Part shown: positions 1 to 14,735 of the stretch, in pieces
Layout: every line of letters begins with the position of its first letter
Position numbering within the stretch: the stretch's first letter is position 1
The notes under the pieces: generated by a model
What the model saw: only the letters and a program-made list of their open reading frames with translations
Told to the model about the DNA's origin: nothing
The model's database searches: none
From: Rotaria sordida
Lineage: Eukaryota; Rotifera; Eurotatoria; Philodinida; Philodinidae
NCBI GenBank assembly: GCA_905250125.1
Contig: CAJNOL010000265.1
Location: 1-64,000 of the forward strand
Reading direction: 5' to 3'
DNA: 64,000 bases
Program-made: the position numbers and the translations under genes

Positions 1-511
1 TTATTTTTATAATCGTGATTATTATCACTAAAAACAAAAAATAGACACTAGTTGAAAGACTAACCTTAAAAACTTACGATATTGTATATCAATCGACGTC
101 ATCAAGTTCAACAAAAAAGCTCACTCGGTCAACATGCAAACAATAACACAAATATATACAGATTTCTTTTGCTCTTTTTTCCTTTTTCTCTTATGTGCGT
201 TGACAACTTTCATCATAACTTTCTCTCTCTCTGTTGCAAAACGCGCACTCGATGAAGGAAACATATGCAGTAGTAGTAGTAGGAACGAATATCTTTTTTT
301 TTTCTTGCTTCTCTTTCTTCGTTATACGCGCGCATTTGCCAGACTCTCAATCGAAGAACTCGGTCGTTGGCGCTGTATCGGAAGTGATCGTCGTAGAGGC
401 GAGAGAGCGAAAATCGTCTTTCTTTTCAAGAGCGTGCACACAAATACACACACAACATTAGCTACAGTCACAGCTTCAATACCAAAAGAAAAAGAAAAAT
501 AGTGGAAGAAT

Positions 512-513
<2 letters not shown>

Positions 514-544
<31 letters not shown>
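514..544. repeat. GA microsatellite
   Basis: About 15 uninterrupted GA dinucleotides, seen directly. It lies in a purine/pyrimidine-biased stretch whose long frames are products of low complexity. Confidence 0.95.
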
Positions 545-3229
545 CAAGAAAAAACGAGTGTAAGAAATATATACACGCGTATGTTAGACCCCGGTAACAA
601 AGAAAAAGGAAAAAAAGGGAGCTTTTGTCGATATTAATTATTTTTTGCTTACTCTCGATTTTGAACAACAGTAATAATATGCAAGAATAGCAACGACAAA
701 AGAGCAAGACGACGGGTCCCGGAAACAACAAAAGAGAGAAAGGCATATATGAGTATTGGTGTTTCTTGTGTTTCAAGAAACACACTACATACAATGATTG
801 AAATCATAGCTGAGCGTAGTACTAATAAGAATATATATGAAGAAACAATGAGCATCATTAGTATTTGTCTATAGATAGGCAACAGAAAGAAAGAAAGATG
901 CAGATGAAAATCGATTTGTTGTGCCTGTATGCTCAGTGAGTTGTCTCAAGAGACCCATTTATCTTCTGGTTATTAATCAAACGAATGCAGCGTTGGATTT
1001 TGTGTCTTAGGTTTTTTTTTATTTCTTGTTAGTATGAACATGTACAATATGTGATCGATTGGACAGGAATCGATCTGTTATAATCTTAGTCAAAAACATT
1101 CGATCCAATTTCATTCGTTCAAAAGAAAACTACTTGATCATGCATAAAGTGACAGATAAGTTTTCTTTTTCGTCTATTCGTTTCATTTCTGTCCTTGTCG
1201 TCTTGATTCCATTAGGAAGACAGTATGTGCTATGGCTTAATCCTATTTTAGTTTGTATTACTAAAACACATACATCAGTGTATGTTATTCTGGTCGACGT
1301 TCTCTCCTTTTTTTTCTCTAACTAAATGACGGGTGTCTGTTGTCGTTCTTGCTCGAACATCATTTGACAAAAGAATTTTGTTGTGCGACAATATACGACT
1401 TGCATTCGGATAAGCATAATTGCGTTTTTCTTTGCCAACTCTTGTCTACAATGATACACTACGTAGAAGACAACAATTATTGCCTTGTCCGTGCATCTCA
1501 TCTTGTCGTATGTGAAAAAAAACGTCAATGACAAGAACATCAAACGACAACAAGAGACAAATAGACGAGACACTGACAAGCAGATTGTTTCGAATTGTAT
1601 TAATATTAGTGTACATCATCTAATCATTAACAACATTAGTTATGGAATAGTTTTGCTTCAATTCATTAAATATGTTTATTTTCTTTTTTACTAATCATCA
1701 ATGATCTCTACTATCATATCATTCATTAATTTTTTTTTTATAAAAATTAATCAAATCAATACTTATTTATATTTTTAATTTTCTAAAATTTCTGCAAAAT
1801 TAAAGAAACAATAAAATTTAAAAGAGCTTTTTTTTTTGAATAGTTGATAACTAACAAGACTAAACAAAATCTAACAAATCATATTTCACAATAATATTAT
1901 CATATCATTTATTGTAAATACTTGATGACTTGAGTTCAGAATTCGTTAAGAATAGACACATTGAATATTAGTAAATTTCAAAATATTTGTCTAATATTAC
2001 ATTCATCAATGAAGACATCTGTTATAACTTCAAGAAGTGTTTTTCTTCTTCTAGACGGATATTTCATTTGTCAGTTTTATTACTGCAAGGAATTTTTGTC
2101 GAGTCTGATTTTTTATTTTCTCAACAAAAAAATTTTTTATCAAAACTGAACTTTGTCAAAAATAATTATTTCTAGTAAATTAATCTATTGTCACTTCGAT
2201 AAGTTATTCGTGCTGGTTCTTTTCCCTACGTTCAATGTTTTTGGAAAGAAATAATTGAAGAAAAAAAAAACATATAGCATGATTAAATGTATGTAAATAT
2301 TCATTCTTCAAAGTGCCCACATAATTCAAGGTCACATTTTACTCAAGAGAATTCATTCTATATGATCTTTCCATTTCGATAATTACATTCTATTATATCA
2401 TGCTATCATACATGTTGTTTTCAGGGGCTTTTTTTATTAAAAAAAAGGCTTTCTCACCTCAATAACTATTTATATGTAATATTATTTGCAATTATAGTTC
2501 TTTCAATCGATCATTTTCGAGAAATGTTTATGAAACATAAGAAATGTCATATGATATATCTTTTAGAAAATCATAAAATCATAAGTCATAGTACTGCTAA
2601 TCATATTCAAGCTGAAGGCATTATCAAAAATATAATACGAGAAATATGACATGCATTCGAATTTTGTAGAGAAGACTTTTTGAAATAAATTTTTTCTTTT
2701 CAATTATTTATGTATACAAATAAAATTTACGTGTATCTAAAATCATAGTCATATTTAGTGTAAAAACTTTTGTTTTTGAACTGGAAAATTATTTCCAAGT
2801 GGATCATAGTCTTTCCTTCAATGATATACAACATCTTACTGATTCATGTATTAGATGATTACTTAACCTATAATCAACTTTACTTGATACGATTAAAAAT
2901 AAAAATTTATTTTTCTATGAATTATACAACATGGGATGATTATTCAACTGAATATCGACATATATTTAGTATAAAATATTGCAATTTTATTTTAATTATA
3001 TGAAACTTATTTCTTAGAAACTATAGAAATTTGTTTTTAACCAAATTTACATGAAATAACCGATAATCGAGTATTGACTGAACATGAACTTGAATCATTT
3101 TATCAAAAAATAGTTTTAATTGTACTTCTTCATTGTAGACTTGTTTCATCAACAAGTATGCTTTGATTTTTTTTTTGAGTACAAAAAACAAACAAACAAA
3201 CAATAAACAGACGCTTAACAAAGTATGTT

Positions 3230-3750
3230 TTCACAAACCGAATTCGACGAGTTTTCTCAGTTTATCAAAACAATCTATAGATCGACAATTAATTGAACTT
3301 ATACATATTGATATTGATATTCATCTATATAATAAACAATGTATTAAAGGTTGTAAAGGAATTGATAATAGACCTGATAAATATTGCCATCATTCAGCTT
3401 TTCGATTAAGATTTCCTTTTATTTAAACTATATTAAACGAAGCTTTATCAGTAACATTAAAAGAAATTCAATAACAAACAGATAATGTCATTGATTGAAG
3501 TGATATATATATATATCCATATCAAATACAACGTATACATAAGCCCAAAAATAAAAATTCAAAAATTAATTATAAATTTTCGTTAAATTCGAACTTTCCT
3601 TTTTTTTTTGTTGTTGAAACATACTTTCTCATGATGTACGACCAAACACACATGAAATTGAAGAATTATTATATTATAATTTAAAGCTTGTTTGGATTAA
3701 CTTAAAACAACAAACACAAAATAATGCAATGCTATTCTAATAATATTCTG
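3230..3750 (+). pseudogene. Possible coding relic, family unknown
   Basis: A frame from about 3163 to 3426 ends in a Cys/His-bearing peptide (CIKGCKG then YCHHS), and after a stop coding-like residues resume in another frame around 3640-3740. Codon style resembles the true exons (many ATT, GAA, CAA, TTA), but there is no start, no splice structure and there are several stops. I could not assign a family. It may be a decayed exon, a mobile-element fragment or chance. Confidence 0.2.
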
Positions 3751-4844
3751 GTAAAGATCTTTCTAACATTTGTAGATTAATGTTTACATTACGAAAAAAT
3801 AACGTCTTTTACTAAATACAACAAATCATAATCTATTCATCTCAATGGAATTTGCGTAAACGATTGATTTCCTTTTTATCTTATTGATCGATAATAACAA
3901 ATGTAAGATTAAATAAAACAATCATGGGAATTCTATTTTTATTGTTATTAAGCCTTCCCAACCGTCAAAGATAAAAGTATAATATTTTGTTTATCAATAT
4001 AATGAGTCTTGAACTGATTCTGTTTTTTTTTGTTTTTTATCGAAATTTTAATACAATATTTTTCTTGATTTAGAGTATGCACACATTAAGTCTATTCATA
4101 GTTTATTTAAATAGTTTAATATTACATAGTGTACATTCACATATTTATTTGTAAGTTTATCAATTAATAGAAAATTTCTTTGTCTTTTTTCTTTAGCACA
4201 AGACGTTCCAAAAATCTGCCGTAACAAAAAGAAACATCAATATCTTTGGATCATGTTAAGTGATTTCTATTATTTTTAAATATAGTATGATAATATTTTC
4301 CTTGAAGTTTTATTCTTTATATTTTTTTGATAAATTTCTGTACCCAAAGACATTAGAATAGAAATAGGTTTTTTTTAATGATGTAATTTGAGTCCATTAT
4401 CATTGTGAAATGAAAAATGCAAGTCGAGTTTGATACAAAAACGCCAACCACCGACTATATTAAAAATACTTTTCAAGTCTTAGTAAACTAGTAAATCCAC
4501 AAAGGTTATGATGCTTGCGAAAATGAGCTACTGTTGAATGCTTGGGGTTATTACAACAATTTGTATCATTTTAGTAACAATAGTATATTGGATAATGACT
4601 GAATATTATCTGCCGATTAAGCCATGTTAGACATAAGTTTTCCAATAACTTGACAAAGAAGATTCACAAAATCGGGTTGAAATTATCAAATTTTGATACC
4701 AATGTTAAGAAAAAAACATTAACAATCAAGAGAATTCATTTTAATAAGGCATATATAAAGATCTAGTTATATTCGAAATGAAAATTAATAATGGAAATAA
4801 ATTAATTCGAAAATAAACAGCTCATCAGAAAATATTGAACCTTT

Positions 4845-5870
4845 CAGAATAGATAGATCTCGATGGGTACTGCAAAAGTTGTCATAGATTCGGAATTCCT
4901 AAATACTTCTTTCTAGGAGATATCGAAACCGTAAAGACTAAAAGTCACTTTTCTAATCGCTCCGCTTTTTCAGCAGCAATATGTCTGACTGAGTTGGCAT
5001 TTTTTTTTTACAGATGCTAGGTTCTATTTTGGGTGCCTACATTTTTTTTATTTCTTTTGAACTTCGTCCATTCTAAAAAATGACCTAAACATGAGGCGTG
5101 CTCCCAAAGAATGCACGATTTTTTGTAGACTCAAGTAAAAACCAGTAGTAGCACACTATATATTGGAATAGAAAAGAGTGAGAACCATACACACTTTCCT
5201 AGTATAAATAGAAGAAATTTTAATCCTGATCGAATGCACTGCGGCTAAGAAATTGAGGTGATTGTGACCTTCTCTTTCTGCCAAAAAAAACTCATTTTTC
5301 AAAAGCAGTCAAATATTTTGTAAATATTTTTATGCTTTTTCAGCAAAAATGTTCTATCTTTTCCCCCCAGGCCGAACAATCGGATGGCAAGATCTTACAA
5401 GGATCGTATGTCTGATCATATCTGACCTGATAAGATCCAATGAAAAACGTACGCAAAATCGTCGTCTCTGATTTCTTACACAAGCTCGTATTAGAAGATT
5501 CTTGAAAGATTCCGTTGTGTATGAAATGCCACTGTAATATTTCGATAAAACTAATATCTCCGTAAAATATCACTACAAGTTATTAGTGTAAATAAAGTGA
5601 ATGTAAGGTCTTTTAAAGAAAATGTGGTATGATCTGATGCAAGATTTCTGAGACGACGATTTTTTGTCAGATTCTTGTAAGATTTCGTTCATATTGTAAG
5701 ATCTTACGTGTAGATGATAAGATTTTATGTCAGATTTTTCGACCTGGATCGTTCTTTTGACTTTTATAGTTATATATTATTTCTTGAAATAGATCTACAT
5801 TGTAAATAAAGAATGCCTCGGAGCGTATGTATAGTTGAAAAAAAAAACAATTATGAAGAGTCTAAAAATC
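4845..5870. repeat. Dispersed repeat copy 1, with nested insertion
   Basis: Clearly related to 31205-31845 in the same orientation, by eye at roughly 70-75% identity with many small indels. Shared blocks include the GATAGATAGATCT segment at the left end, a CAGC(A/T)GCAATA block, a run ending in AAAAAATGA(C/T)CTAAA, a CCTAGT(A/G)TAA(A/G)TAGAAGAAA block, and TTTTATAG(T/G)TATATATTA near the right end. No coding capacity was recognised. This copy is longer because about 380 bp (5367-5747) is inserted near its right end. The family is unknown; it could be a non-autonomous transposon or an old unclassified repeat. Confidence 0.75.
5367..5747. mobile_element. Small inverted-terminal-repeat element (MITE-like)
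   Basis: The ends are inverted repeats: the left begins CCAGGCCGAACAATCGGA and the reverse complement of the right begins CCAGGTCGAAAAATCTGA, 15 of 18 bases matching. The interior is rich in AAGATCTTAC/GTAAGAT words and has no credible ORF. The related repeat at 31205-31845 has no such segment at the matching point, so insertion here (or, less likely, precise loss there) is supported. Flanks share a GTTCT...TTTT motif, but I could not define a clean target-site duplication, so the superfamily is undecided. Confidence 0.65.
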
Positions 5871-6779
5871 ATCGATCAAGAAAGGGATCCCTTGAAGGTT
5901 TCATAAAACGTTCATGATAACATTGAATTAAAATTTGAAAATAAAGAAATATTTATAATTTTATTTTATTAAATGTTTAAAATAGACGTCTTAATTATTT
6001 ATACAAGTTTCATTGATTCTAACAATTTGTCAAACGTTGTTTTTTAAATACCTTGAAAACCTCATGAGTCAATACTTTTGTATTTGTTTGATCAGTTAAA
6101 TGACGCTTGATATCATCATTTCACTAAAAATCAAATGATACAAGGTCTGATGAAAATAGCGGATAAGATATTATATTGATACCTGACTGTCTTAAATAAT
6201 TAATATAAATCTGCATCGGGTATCAGATCAAACATCATCATGAAGTAATTTTATATATTTTGTACCTGAAAAGCTTCTTTTTTTCTCCATATTTCATTCA
6301 TAATAGATTTGCAGTAATTTTTAATCTAATACTTATGACTGTTAGTCTTACCTTTATCAGCACTATGTTTAAGAACAAAACTATTTAATTTAAAGAATAT
6401 AGAAAACAAAGTTTTTGCTTTGAAGTTACTTCGACGAATAATAGTCATTGGTGACTAATCTTCACAAAATCAGTCTGCATTAGTTGACTTTTGTCTAACC
6501 TATCCAAAGTACATTCATGTCTCATTATCTTTAATAATAATACATGACTGCATTATTCATCACGAGATTTTATCATACATGAAAACTTCTAGCTCGTTCT
6601 TGCTTATGTTTATCTTTGAATTCATTTGACACATTAACCTGATGTATCTTTTCTCATCTTTAAACAATTGTATAGAGAGAAGTCTCAACAATAGTATCAT
6701 CATAAATTGAATGTGAATCATCATTGATAACCTATCGTACCAGTATAATATTAACAACTGTAAGCTTTAGAACCAGACT

Positions 6780-7000
6780 ACCAGATCAAAGGTCATCATT
6801 GACGTTTGTTCCTCCATGACTATGATTTGCGTATCTTGCATTTGTTGGTTATGATGAAGCGTTAGGTTGTAATTCTGTTGTAAGTTCCTCGTGAACTATC
6901 GTTGCATCTATTCTAAAAGTTGTTTGAATTTTGATATAGTATCGATCGAATTCATTATCCATTTTTGCAAAATTCGTTTTAGATCGAATTAGATTTTATC
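6780..7000 (-). pseudogene. Possible eroded coding fragment
   Basis: Read on the minus strand this stretch gives a Gln/Met-rich peptide (for example LHHNQQMQDTQ) resembling part of a coiled coil, interrupted by two stops. No start, intron boundaries or family could be assigned. Confidence 0.15.
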
Positions 7001-9850
7001 TGAAAGAATATTAGAATTAAATCCAAAAGAAAAAATAGTTATTACATATATTATTATAGATAAGACAGTCTACTACTTGTTCATACAATAAAATGCTTTG
7101 CTGCCAACTAGTTCATTATATTACCAGTAACGTTATCAGAACTGTTTGTCAAACCTAAGTGCATAATGAACAAGAATGATTGCCTAATGATACTATAAGA
7201 AACTGTTTATGAAAAATATCAATTATAACTGATAAAAACAACGTTTTCATAATGATCAATGTATTTAGTATTATACAAACGCATGATGATTTTTATACAT
7301 GTCGTAAATCAAAGGATTCTTTATAGTTCTGTTGAAAGGTTTCAACACATATTGAATCTATAGAAAATCAGATCCTGAACTTATTTAATGACTAAATTTA
7401 TATACATAATTTACAAATGTTGTATCTTATAGGAATTTAATTCGCCTTTCATCAAAGCCACAAATAAAAGGTGATTTCGATATACAAACACATAGATATT
7501 TTTATAAGGAAAAAATATCGTTTAAAATTTTGTATAGCATGAATGGAAATTAACACGTAAAACATTAAAATTAATGAATTAAAATAGAGATTTTAAAAGA
7601 ATCTACACAAAAGAAGTATAAGTATCTTCGAAGAAAAAGCTCGAGATTATGTTGTATACCATAAGATCAATAAATCTAAACTGAACGAGTTAATTATTCA
7701 AATGTACCATAACTAAAAATTCATCGAATTCCAGTATTTGTAGTCATCAACAATATGAAAATTGACTATTTTTACCAACTAATATTAAAAATTCTAGATA
7801 TGATAATTTGTATTAGTGAATAAGATTCTATGTGAACTATTTGAGAGTTTTTTCAATAAATAAATATTGTACTCTGAAAGTTTCGGTCCTAAACGATGAA
7901 AATTTATTGAAAATACTGTCAAATGTGTCTCGTATACTCTTATATGAATTAAAAGAAATTTTCTAGTGATGATTATCTCGCTATTATTTCTCGTTTACTT
8001 GAAATTTTGAAATGATAATGAAACAAATATTAGAACAAATTTTGGTTCCATCTATATGTGACACATTTGCAGTTTTCTCAATAGATTCCTTGATGTTTAT
8101 GGCTAAAATTTCAGAACACACTGAGAAACAAAACATGTATCTATGGCAGAAATATAAGACCAAATAGTTGTAATGAATGTGATGTTTATTTTGACCATAA
8201 GTTCTTTTTTTCACAACTTGCGAACGGTGACTGCTTTTTCCGTTGAAGTCAATGTTGGTAGTTAAAAACTGTTTTTGTCAATGCTTTTTCTTATACATTA
8301 AAACTGTGAACGCAAGCAAGAGAGAAATCTAGATCTTCTTCAACTTTGTATAGAACGAGAGAAAATGTCAGAATTGAAAGGGTTAAGGCTAGATGCTGGA
8401 AAATTCATTGCAATAAAAACTAATTAATAAAACCTTTTCCTTCGTATTGTTTGTGCTGTTCTAATTGGAAAATATCTCATCGCACTCATAAATCACCGCA
8501 AAATTTTTACTTAGAATAGAAATGAAACAAGTTAATTTTTGATAGTTATTTCTAGTGAACAATTGATAGTCAACGACAAACATTATGCATCATTATTTTG
8601 ATTTTCTTTAGAAAAGAACAGGTTATTATATCAATACAACAAATTGATAGTTTAACATTCTTTTTCAAACCTAGACTATGCTTCAATGGCAGAACAAATG
8701 ATTTGAGCTATCATATCTAAGTCTTGATTATATAACAATCAAAACAATCGTAACCTTGATGATGATCGCAGAGTCTCAAGTAACGATCCCAATGTCATTT
8801 CACTCATTAGGGACACACTATAATTATTGCGTCAGGCATGAGTTCATATAGTTAATGCTAATAGAGGCTTAAGTTTTATTTAAAACCTTACTATGAACTT
8901 GATTCGAAGTAAAAAATATAGTCATAATTCTCATAAAAAAATCAATGTAAAATTACCATTCTGAATTTTTCTAGGCTTATCGAAATGCATTTTTCACTAA
9001 TCATACGGAATCATAACTTACTAAATAGTTCCAACAATTCTTTCATTAGTTTTTATCAGTAATATAATCAAATGTTTTTTTTTTTCTTAAAAACAATAAA
9101 TTCTGATTATAATAGCAGGTCAATGCCGATTATTTTTTTTTTTGTTGAACAGATTATGAACTTTCCATAAAATAATAATACCTAGTTTTGTCCTTGACCG
9201 ATTACAAGGACATTAAAATATCTTAAACTTTAGCCGTGTTATATTATAATATGCATGGATCGGATTTTTCATCTCTTCTTAAATGTCACATAGAGTTCTA
9301 TGAACTAAGGTAATATATAATTAATTCTAAAAAAAAAATCTATTCACATTAAATGTAATTTGACATAATCTAACTTGTCTTTTCTTATTAGCACGTTTGT
9401 CTCGATGAATAATGAACTAATCTACACCTAGTGATTATATGTATTATATAATATGTCCGATTTAAATAAACTTCTTTCATTTTTAATTTCAAATACGTAA
9501 ACTTAGAAAAATGAGTTGTTCTTATATACATTATTTTTCAATATTTCAACAAGAAATAAATCTTTTCCTCTATATATATTGTATCAATGGGAATATAAGT
9601 TATATTTTTAAAGATGATCGAAAAAATTTTTTTTGCGTTTATATTCTAGTATTTCCTTGGTGTTATTGGTACAATCATTGAAAATAAGTTATCTTGCATA
9701 GAATCTCATTTCCTTTTAATTGTTTTAATTGTTCATCATTCCCTACAGAGAGGTATAGTTTGTCTTCTTCGTCTTCTTCATTGTCTAATGTCTGTCTGTT
9801 TCAAACAGCGAGACAGACATTGAAGCTCAATTTTGATGTCTAATTTTTTT

Positions 9851-10261
9851 TTCTTAATATTTCATACAATGAGCGTTTCCATTTCCCTTCCTTTGCCGCC
9901 GGCGACTACCCAGTGTCTCTATTCCCTCCAAAAACGGTGACCGGAAATGCACACACGCGTGCGCCTTCATATACGGTAGTGGTCATATAAGCAATTAGTC
10001 GTCCGGACTAATCTTCTAGTGGATAGTAGAAAAGAGTAAAAAAAAATAGAAAAAAAAGAAAGTTCAATGTCTATATCATTTGAGAATGCATTCATCTTAA
10101 ACGGACAGAATTACAGTAAAAAGCTTTTTGTCACCTATTCCACTTTCACTTGCATACACATATGCTTTAATGAGGCATTGTCGTGTATGTGAAATATTCT
10201 CATTGATGTGACTGGCATAGATGAAGACTCAGCGTGTGAAACAAATTGTTTCTTCACCTTG

Positions 10262-10304
<43 letters not shown>

Positions 10305-12435
10305 TATATTTATATAAACACAGAAAGATAAAAAATGTCGGACAGACAATGTATAAGCAAATGATGATTACATAAGTTGCAGTCAGGCAAACGATCCGAT
10401 ATCATTGATGTTCATTTACACTGTTCTGTCGAGTGTTGAACTGTCATAGAGAAAGAAGAGATCCGTTTGTATACAAATATATATATGTGATATATAAGTA
10501 AGCAAGTGTAAAGTATATTCATATAATGAATATATATATATATATATATATATACATACATAAAGATGACAAGTGAGAGTATAAAAAGATCCTCTTGAAA
10601 AAGTCGTCGAATTCTTTATTATACACAAAACAAGTGATCCATAGTCTTTCGATCTCTCAACTAACACTTATACATATATAAAGGAAGAGTGAAAAAAAAA
10701 ACTTTTTCTTTGACTGTCCTTCATTGATGGTATGTGTTCAAAACATCTGTTCTACCACCCGAGAGCGAGATATGTCGTAATTAAAACTAGGCAAACTTAT
10801 ACATCTATAATATGAGATAAACGATGGTAATATTGACTAAGGCAAGCGAATCTGTGAAAACACATCATTAACGTCATGTATCCGCCCGACATTGTTCGTT
10901 ATGCTGTCGAGAAAAGAATGAACTATTGCAATGTATGGATAGAAAAGAAAACGACAGACACAATTGGACAAACGGCCACAATAATGATTATGCCGCTATC
11001 ATCATTGTTACTGCTGTGCGTGTTTTCACAAGCATTATTCAATTCTTTACTGACGAACAAAAGATATGATCACTATTTCCTCCCATCTCTATATTCATTC
11101 TAGAAATGTTTGCATCATCATATAAATACATTTATAATATTGTCTTGAAAATACAAATAAAAATATAAACATATTCTATAACATGGAAATTCAGGGCATT
11201 CACCTGCACTAAAGAAACAAAAACGGAAATGTGCATACGAAAGTTTATTTGAGATTCATTATTCTTGCATCACATACACATACGAGCAAACTAGCAATTA
11301 TGATTGTAGAAGATTTTTTTTCTTCTTCTTCTTTTTCTATGTTTCTCATTTTACGTAATCGTCTTGAGAGCAGCCGTCAAAGAGGGGCTGATACTTTTTA
11401 GTGTATGTCTCTTTTTCAAGTACCAATTGGTGCGGTTTGATGCATTGAGTAATTCCATGAATGATGATGATAATCGCTCATCTGAAGCATAAAATCCATC
11501 TGTTGTATGCTTATTCTTCAAATTCTTCAAATGTTGATCATAACTTAGTCATATATGTAGAACAAAAAAAAAGGGAAAGTAAAACAATACATAGATTAAA
11601 AGTCAACATCAAACACTCAAGTAGTCATAAAGACTGTCATTTTTAAGTTTTTAAAGGTGTGATTTTGTTCATATTCATTGAACTGATCATAGCATGTCAA
11701 TCATTGTCTTTGTCTTTTCATTCGATGTCTATAAATGTATGAGCACACACACCCAGTCCGTCTAACAAAATTGGCCATGTCCTTGGCAGAATGTTTAATG
11801 GCGGCTCATGTAAACGCTCTCTCTCCCTCTCTTTTTTTTGTTCATATTCGGTCACCGCTCAAATGTGAAGAAAACGAGCGAGAATAAAAAAAAAAAGGAA
11901 GAAGAAGAGACAAGAAAAATTCACCAAACTAGGAGGAGGCGAAGACGAAGAAGGTAACATGAGACTAATAAGAGTAACTAGCAAGAAAAAAAAACGAGAG
12001 AGGTAATCAGTCATCCATTGGGTCTGGTGAGCGGAAAAGGCTCATTTTTTCAAGACACCGGTCAGTCAGTTATAATGTATGCGTGTCCCTACTCTCTTCT
12101 TTTCTTTCCCGGGAAAAAAAACGAACGACAATAAGATTTTTTTTTCTCGTTTTCTTCTTTTCCTTTACGATGGTACCATTATAAGTCTAAGTGTTAATTT
12201 TCTTCTCTCGCTTTCTCATTCTCTCATTCTCTCTCTCTCTCTCTTGTGTCTCTATATGTGTATGTGTGTTCAATATGTCGTATATTAATGAGGAAATCCT
12301 TTCTCTTCTTCCATCACAGATTGTTCCTGTTCACATACAAACATATATACAGTGGTACACTTTATGATGATGACAATATTTGCTCATTTAAATTAGCCAA
12401 CCAAGACGATTAAAGAACAAAAAAAAAATACAAAC
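9851..12435. other. Upstream region of the protocadherin gene
   Basis: Contains the most GC-rich short stretch of the left part (about 9890-9970, with GCCGCCGGCG and ACACGCGTGCGC words), TA microsatellites near 10264-10300 and 10531-10553, a CT-rich run near 12210-12245 and many poly-A/poly-T tracts. The GC-rich patch could be a promoter or 5' exon of the downstream gene, but I see no splice-supported leader. No gene is called. Confidence 0.4.
10264..10300. repeat. TA microsatellite
   Basis: A run of about 18 TA units, seen directly, followed by interrupted AT-rich repeat. Confidence 0.95.
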
Positions 12436-14698
12436 ATGTTGCAATTTTTAGTATTTATCAATATTTTATTATTAGTTTCATCAATACCAAAAGAATCTAT
12501 AAATATTATTGAAGATCTTCCAATTGGTACATCAATATATACATTTACAACGGATGGTTGTAAAACAGAAAATAGTACTGGTACATATCGTTTTGTTGAT
12601 AGTCAAAAAAATTCCAATGATTTTTTTCTTATTGATCCATATACGGGACGTATTATAACAAAAAAATTAATTGATCGTGATGATTTTTGTCTTCGTCGTA
12701 TGTGTTCCTGTTCGAAATGTGAAATCATACTTGAAGTTATATGTGTACATATGGGACAAATATATTTCAATGATTTATCAATTATAATTGATGATCGTAA
12801 TGATCATGCACCAGAATTTCCTAAATCTTCAATAACAATTGATGTTTTAGAAAATGTACCAATTGGTTATTTAATACCACTTGATGCTGCTATTGATCAT
12901 GATTATGGAATAAATTCTATACAAGGTTATAAACTTATTGAAGAAAATTCAACAATAACAAAAAATTTTGTTAATAAAATATCACAAGCATTTCAAATAG
13001 AATATTCAAAAAAAAATGATCTCTTAGCATTACGTCTTATGAAAATACTTGATAGAGAATTATGTGATACATTAAAATATATTATATTAACATATGATGG
13101 TGGACAACCACAATCACTTATAAGTAAATTAAATGTACGAATAAATATTCTTGATGTTAATGATATGTCACCAATATTTGATCGTTCTGAAATACGTGTA
13201 CTTTTAAGTGAATCAACGTCAATTGGTTCACTTGTTGCACGTGTACATGCATCTGATGGTGATACTGGTCTTAATGGTCTTATTTATTATACAATGGTTT
13301 CATTAGACCCACCATTAAATGGAACATTTATAGTATCAAAAGAAACAGGTGAAATACGTCTGGGAAAAAAACTTGATTATGAAAAAGAAAAAATTTTTCG
13401 TATGAAAATAAAAGCACAAGATAATGGACCACAACAAGGTTCAATACCAGCATTTGCTACAATTGATATTGATATAAAAGATGAAAATGATAATCATCCG
13501 TTAATAACACCAACATTTAATGATGATTCAATATCAGGTGTTGAACATTTATTAAATAGTAGTGTTATACGTATTCGTGAAAATACTCCAAATGGAACTT
13601 TTTTAGTAAGTAATTGCTTTTTTTCTCAATCTGTACATGTCTTATTCAATTTCCTCTTTTGTGCGTGACAAAATAGAGTTTTTGCTTCCTTTTTTTTTTT
13701 ACCTTCGACCTTGGTTCGAAGTTAATCTGTCACTCTGTAATAGAATTCCCAAAAGATATGTATGCATGTTCGCATGTTTTATATTCACTCTTAGACGAGT
13801 TTGTCTTTTTTTTCTTGTGCTATTGAAAAAGATAATCCTGAAAAAAAAAAGTTAATTATATTTATCTTTTTTTTTGAATAGGGTCACATCTCTATCAGTG
13901 ATCTAGATCAGGGTGATAATGGTCGAGTAAGTTGGTTACTTTCAAGTAATGGCACTATAGCTATCAAAGAATTACTAAATAATGAAGCTTTTCTTATGTT
14001 TACACAACGAATATTTGATCGTGAAGAACAATCACGTTATGAGATATATCTTGAAGCTCATGATCGTGGTATTCCATCACTTTCAAATACATTAAATTTT
14101 ACATTAATTATTCTTGATGAAAATGATAATGCACCTAAATTTAATAAAGAATTTTATTCAATCAATATATCGGAAACAATTCCAATTAATACAAAACTTT
14201 TACATTTTCATGCTTATGATAATGATGAAGAAAATACAATTAATAGTCAAATTGAATATAAATTTTTTAATAATACAAATCAAACAATATTTTCATTAAA
14301 TTCAACAACAGGTGAATTATTTCTAATTGATAAATTTGATCGTGAAAAAAATTCATTTTATGAATTTGATATTATGGCATTTGATCATGGTCAACCAAAA
14401 TCATTATCATCAATAGTTCATTGTATTATTTATTTAATAGATATAAATGATAATTATCCAATATTTGATTTACCTGAATATCATTTTGATATACCTGAAA
14501 CATGGTCTCATCTTGAACCAATTGGTCATGTACATGCTACTGATGCCGATGAATATTATAGTGAATTACATTATATATTAGTTAGTAATGAATCAATTAT
14601 CTTAGATCAATGGCCATTTGGTTTGACAATAAATGGTACATTATATCTTAAACGAACATCTGTTGGTAAGTTTACTTTTCTTAATTTTATATTAAATA

Positions 14699-14735
<37 letters not shown>

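Larger units (their letters stand above)
1..9850. other. Gene-poor region
   Basis: No open frame here has the combination of codon style, splice sites and protein character shown by the real genes further along. It holds a dispersed repeat (4845-5870), a GA microsatellite near 514-544 and two stretches that look like eroded coding sequence (3230-3750 and 6780-7000). The remainder is AT-rich with many homopolymers and nothing recognisable. Confidence 0.6.

Noticed and set aside
134..900. Several overlapping frames on both strands, one of them Ser/Leu/Phe-rich
   Set aside because: They arise from GA/CT microsatellite and homopolymer stretches; no splice sites or family features.
5340..5573. 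77-codon minus-strand frame
   Set aside because: Runs across the boundary of the nested inverted-repeat element, so it is a chance frame.
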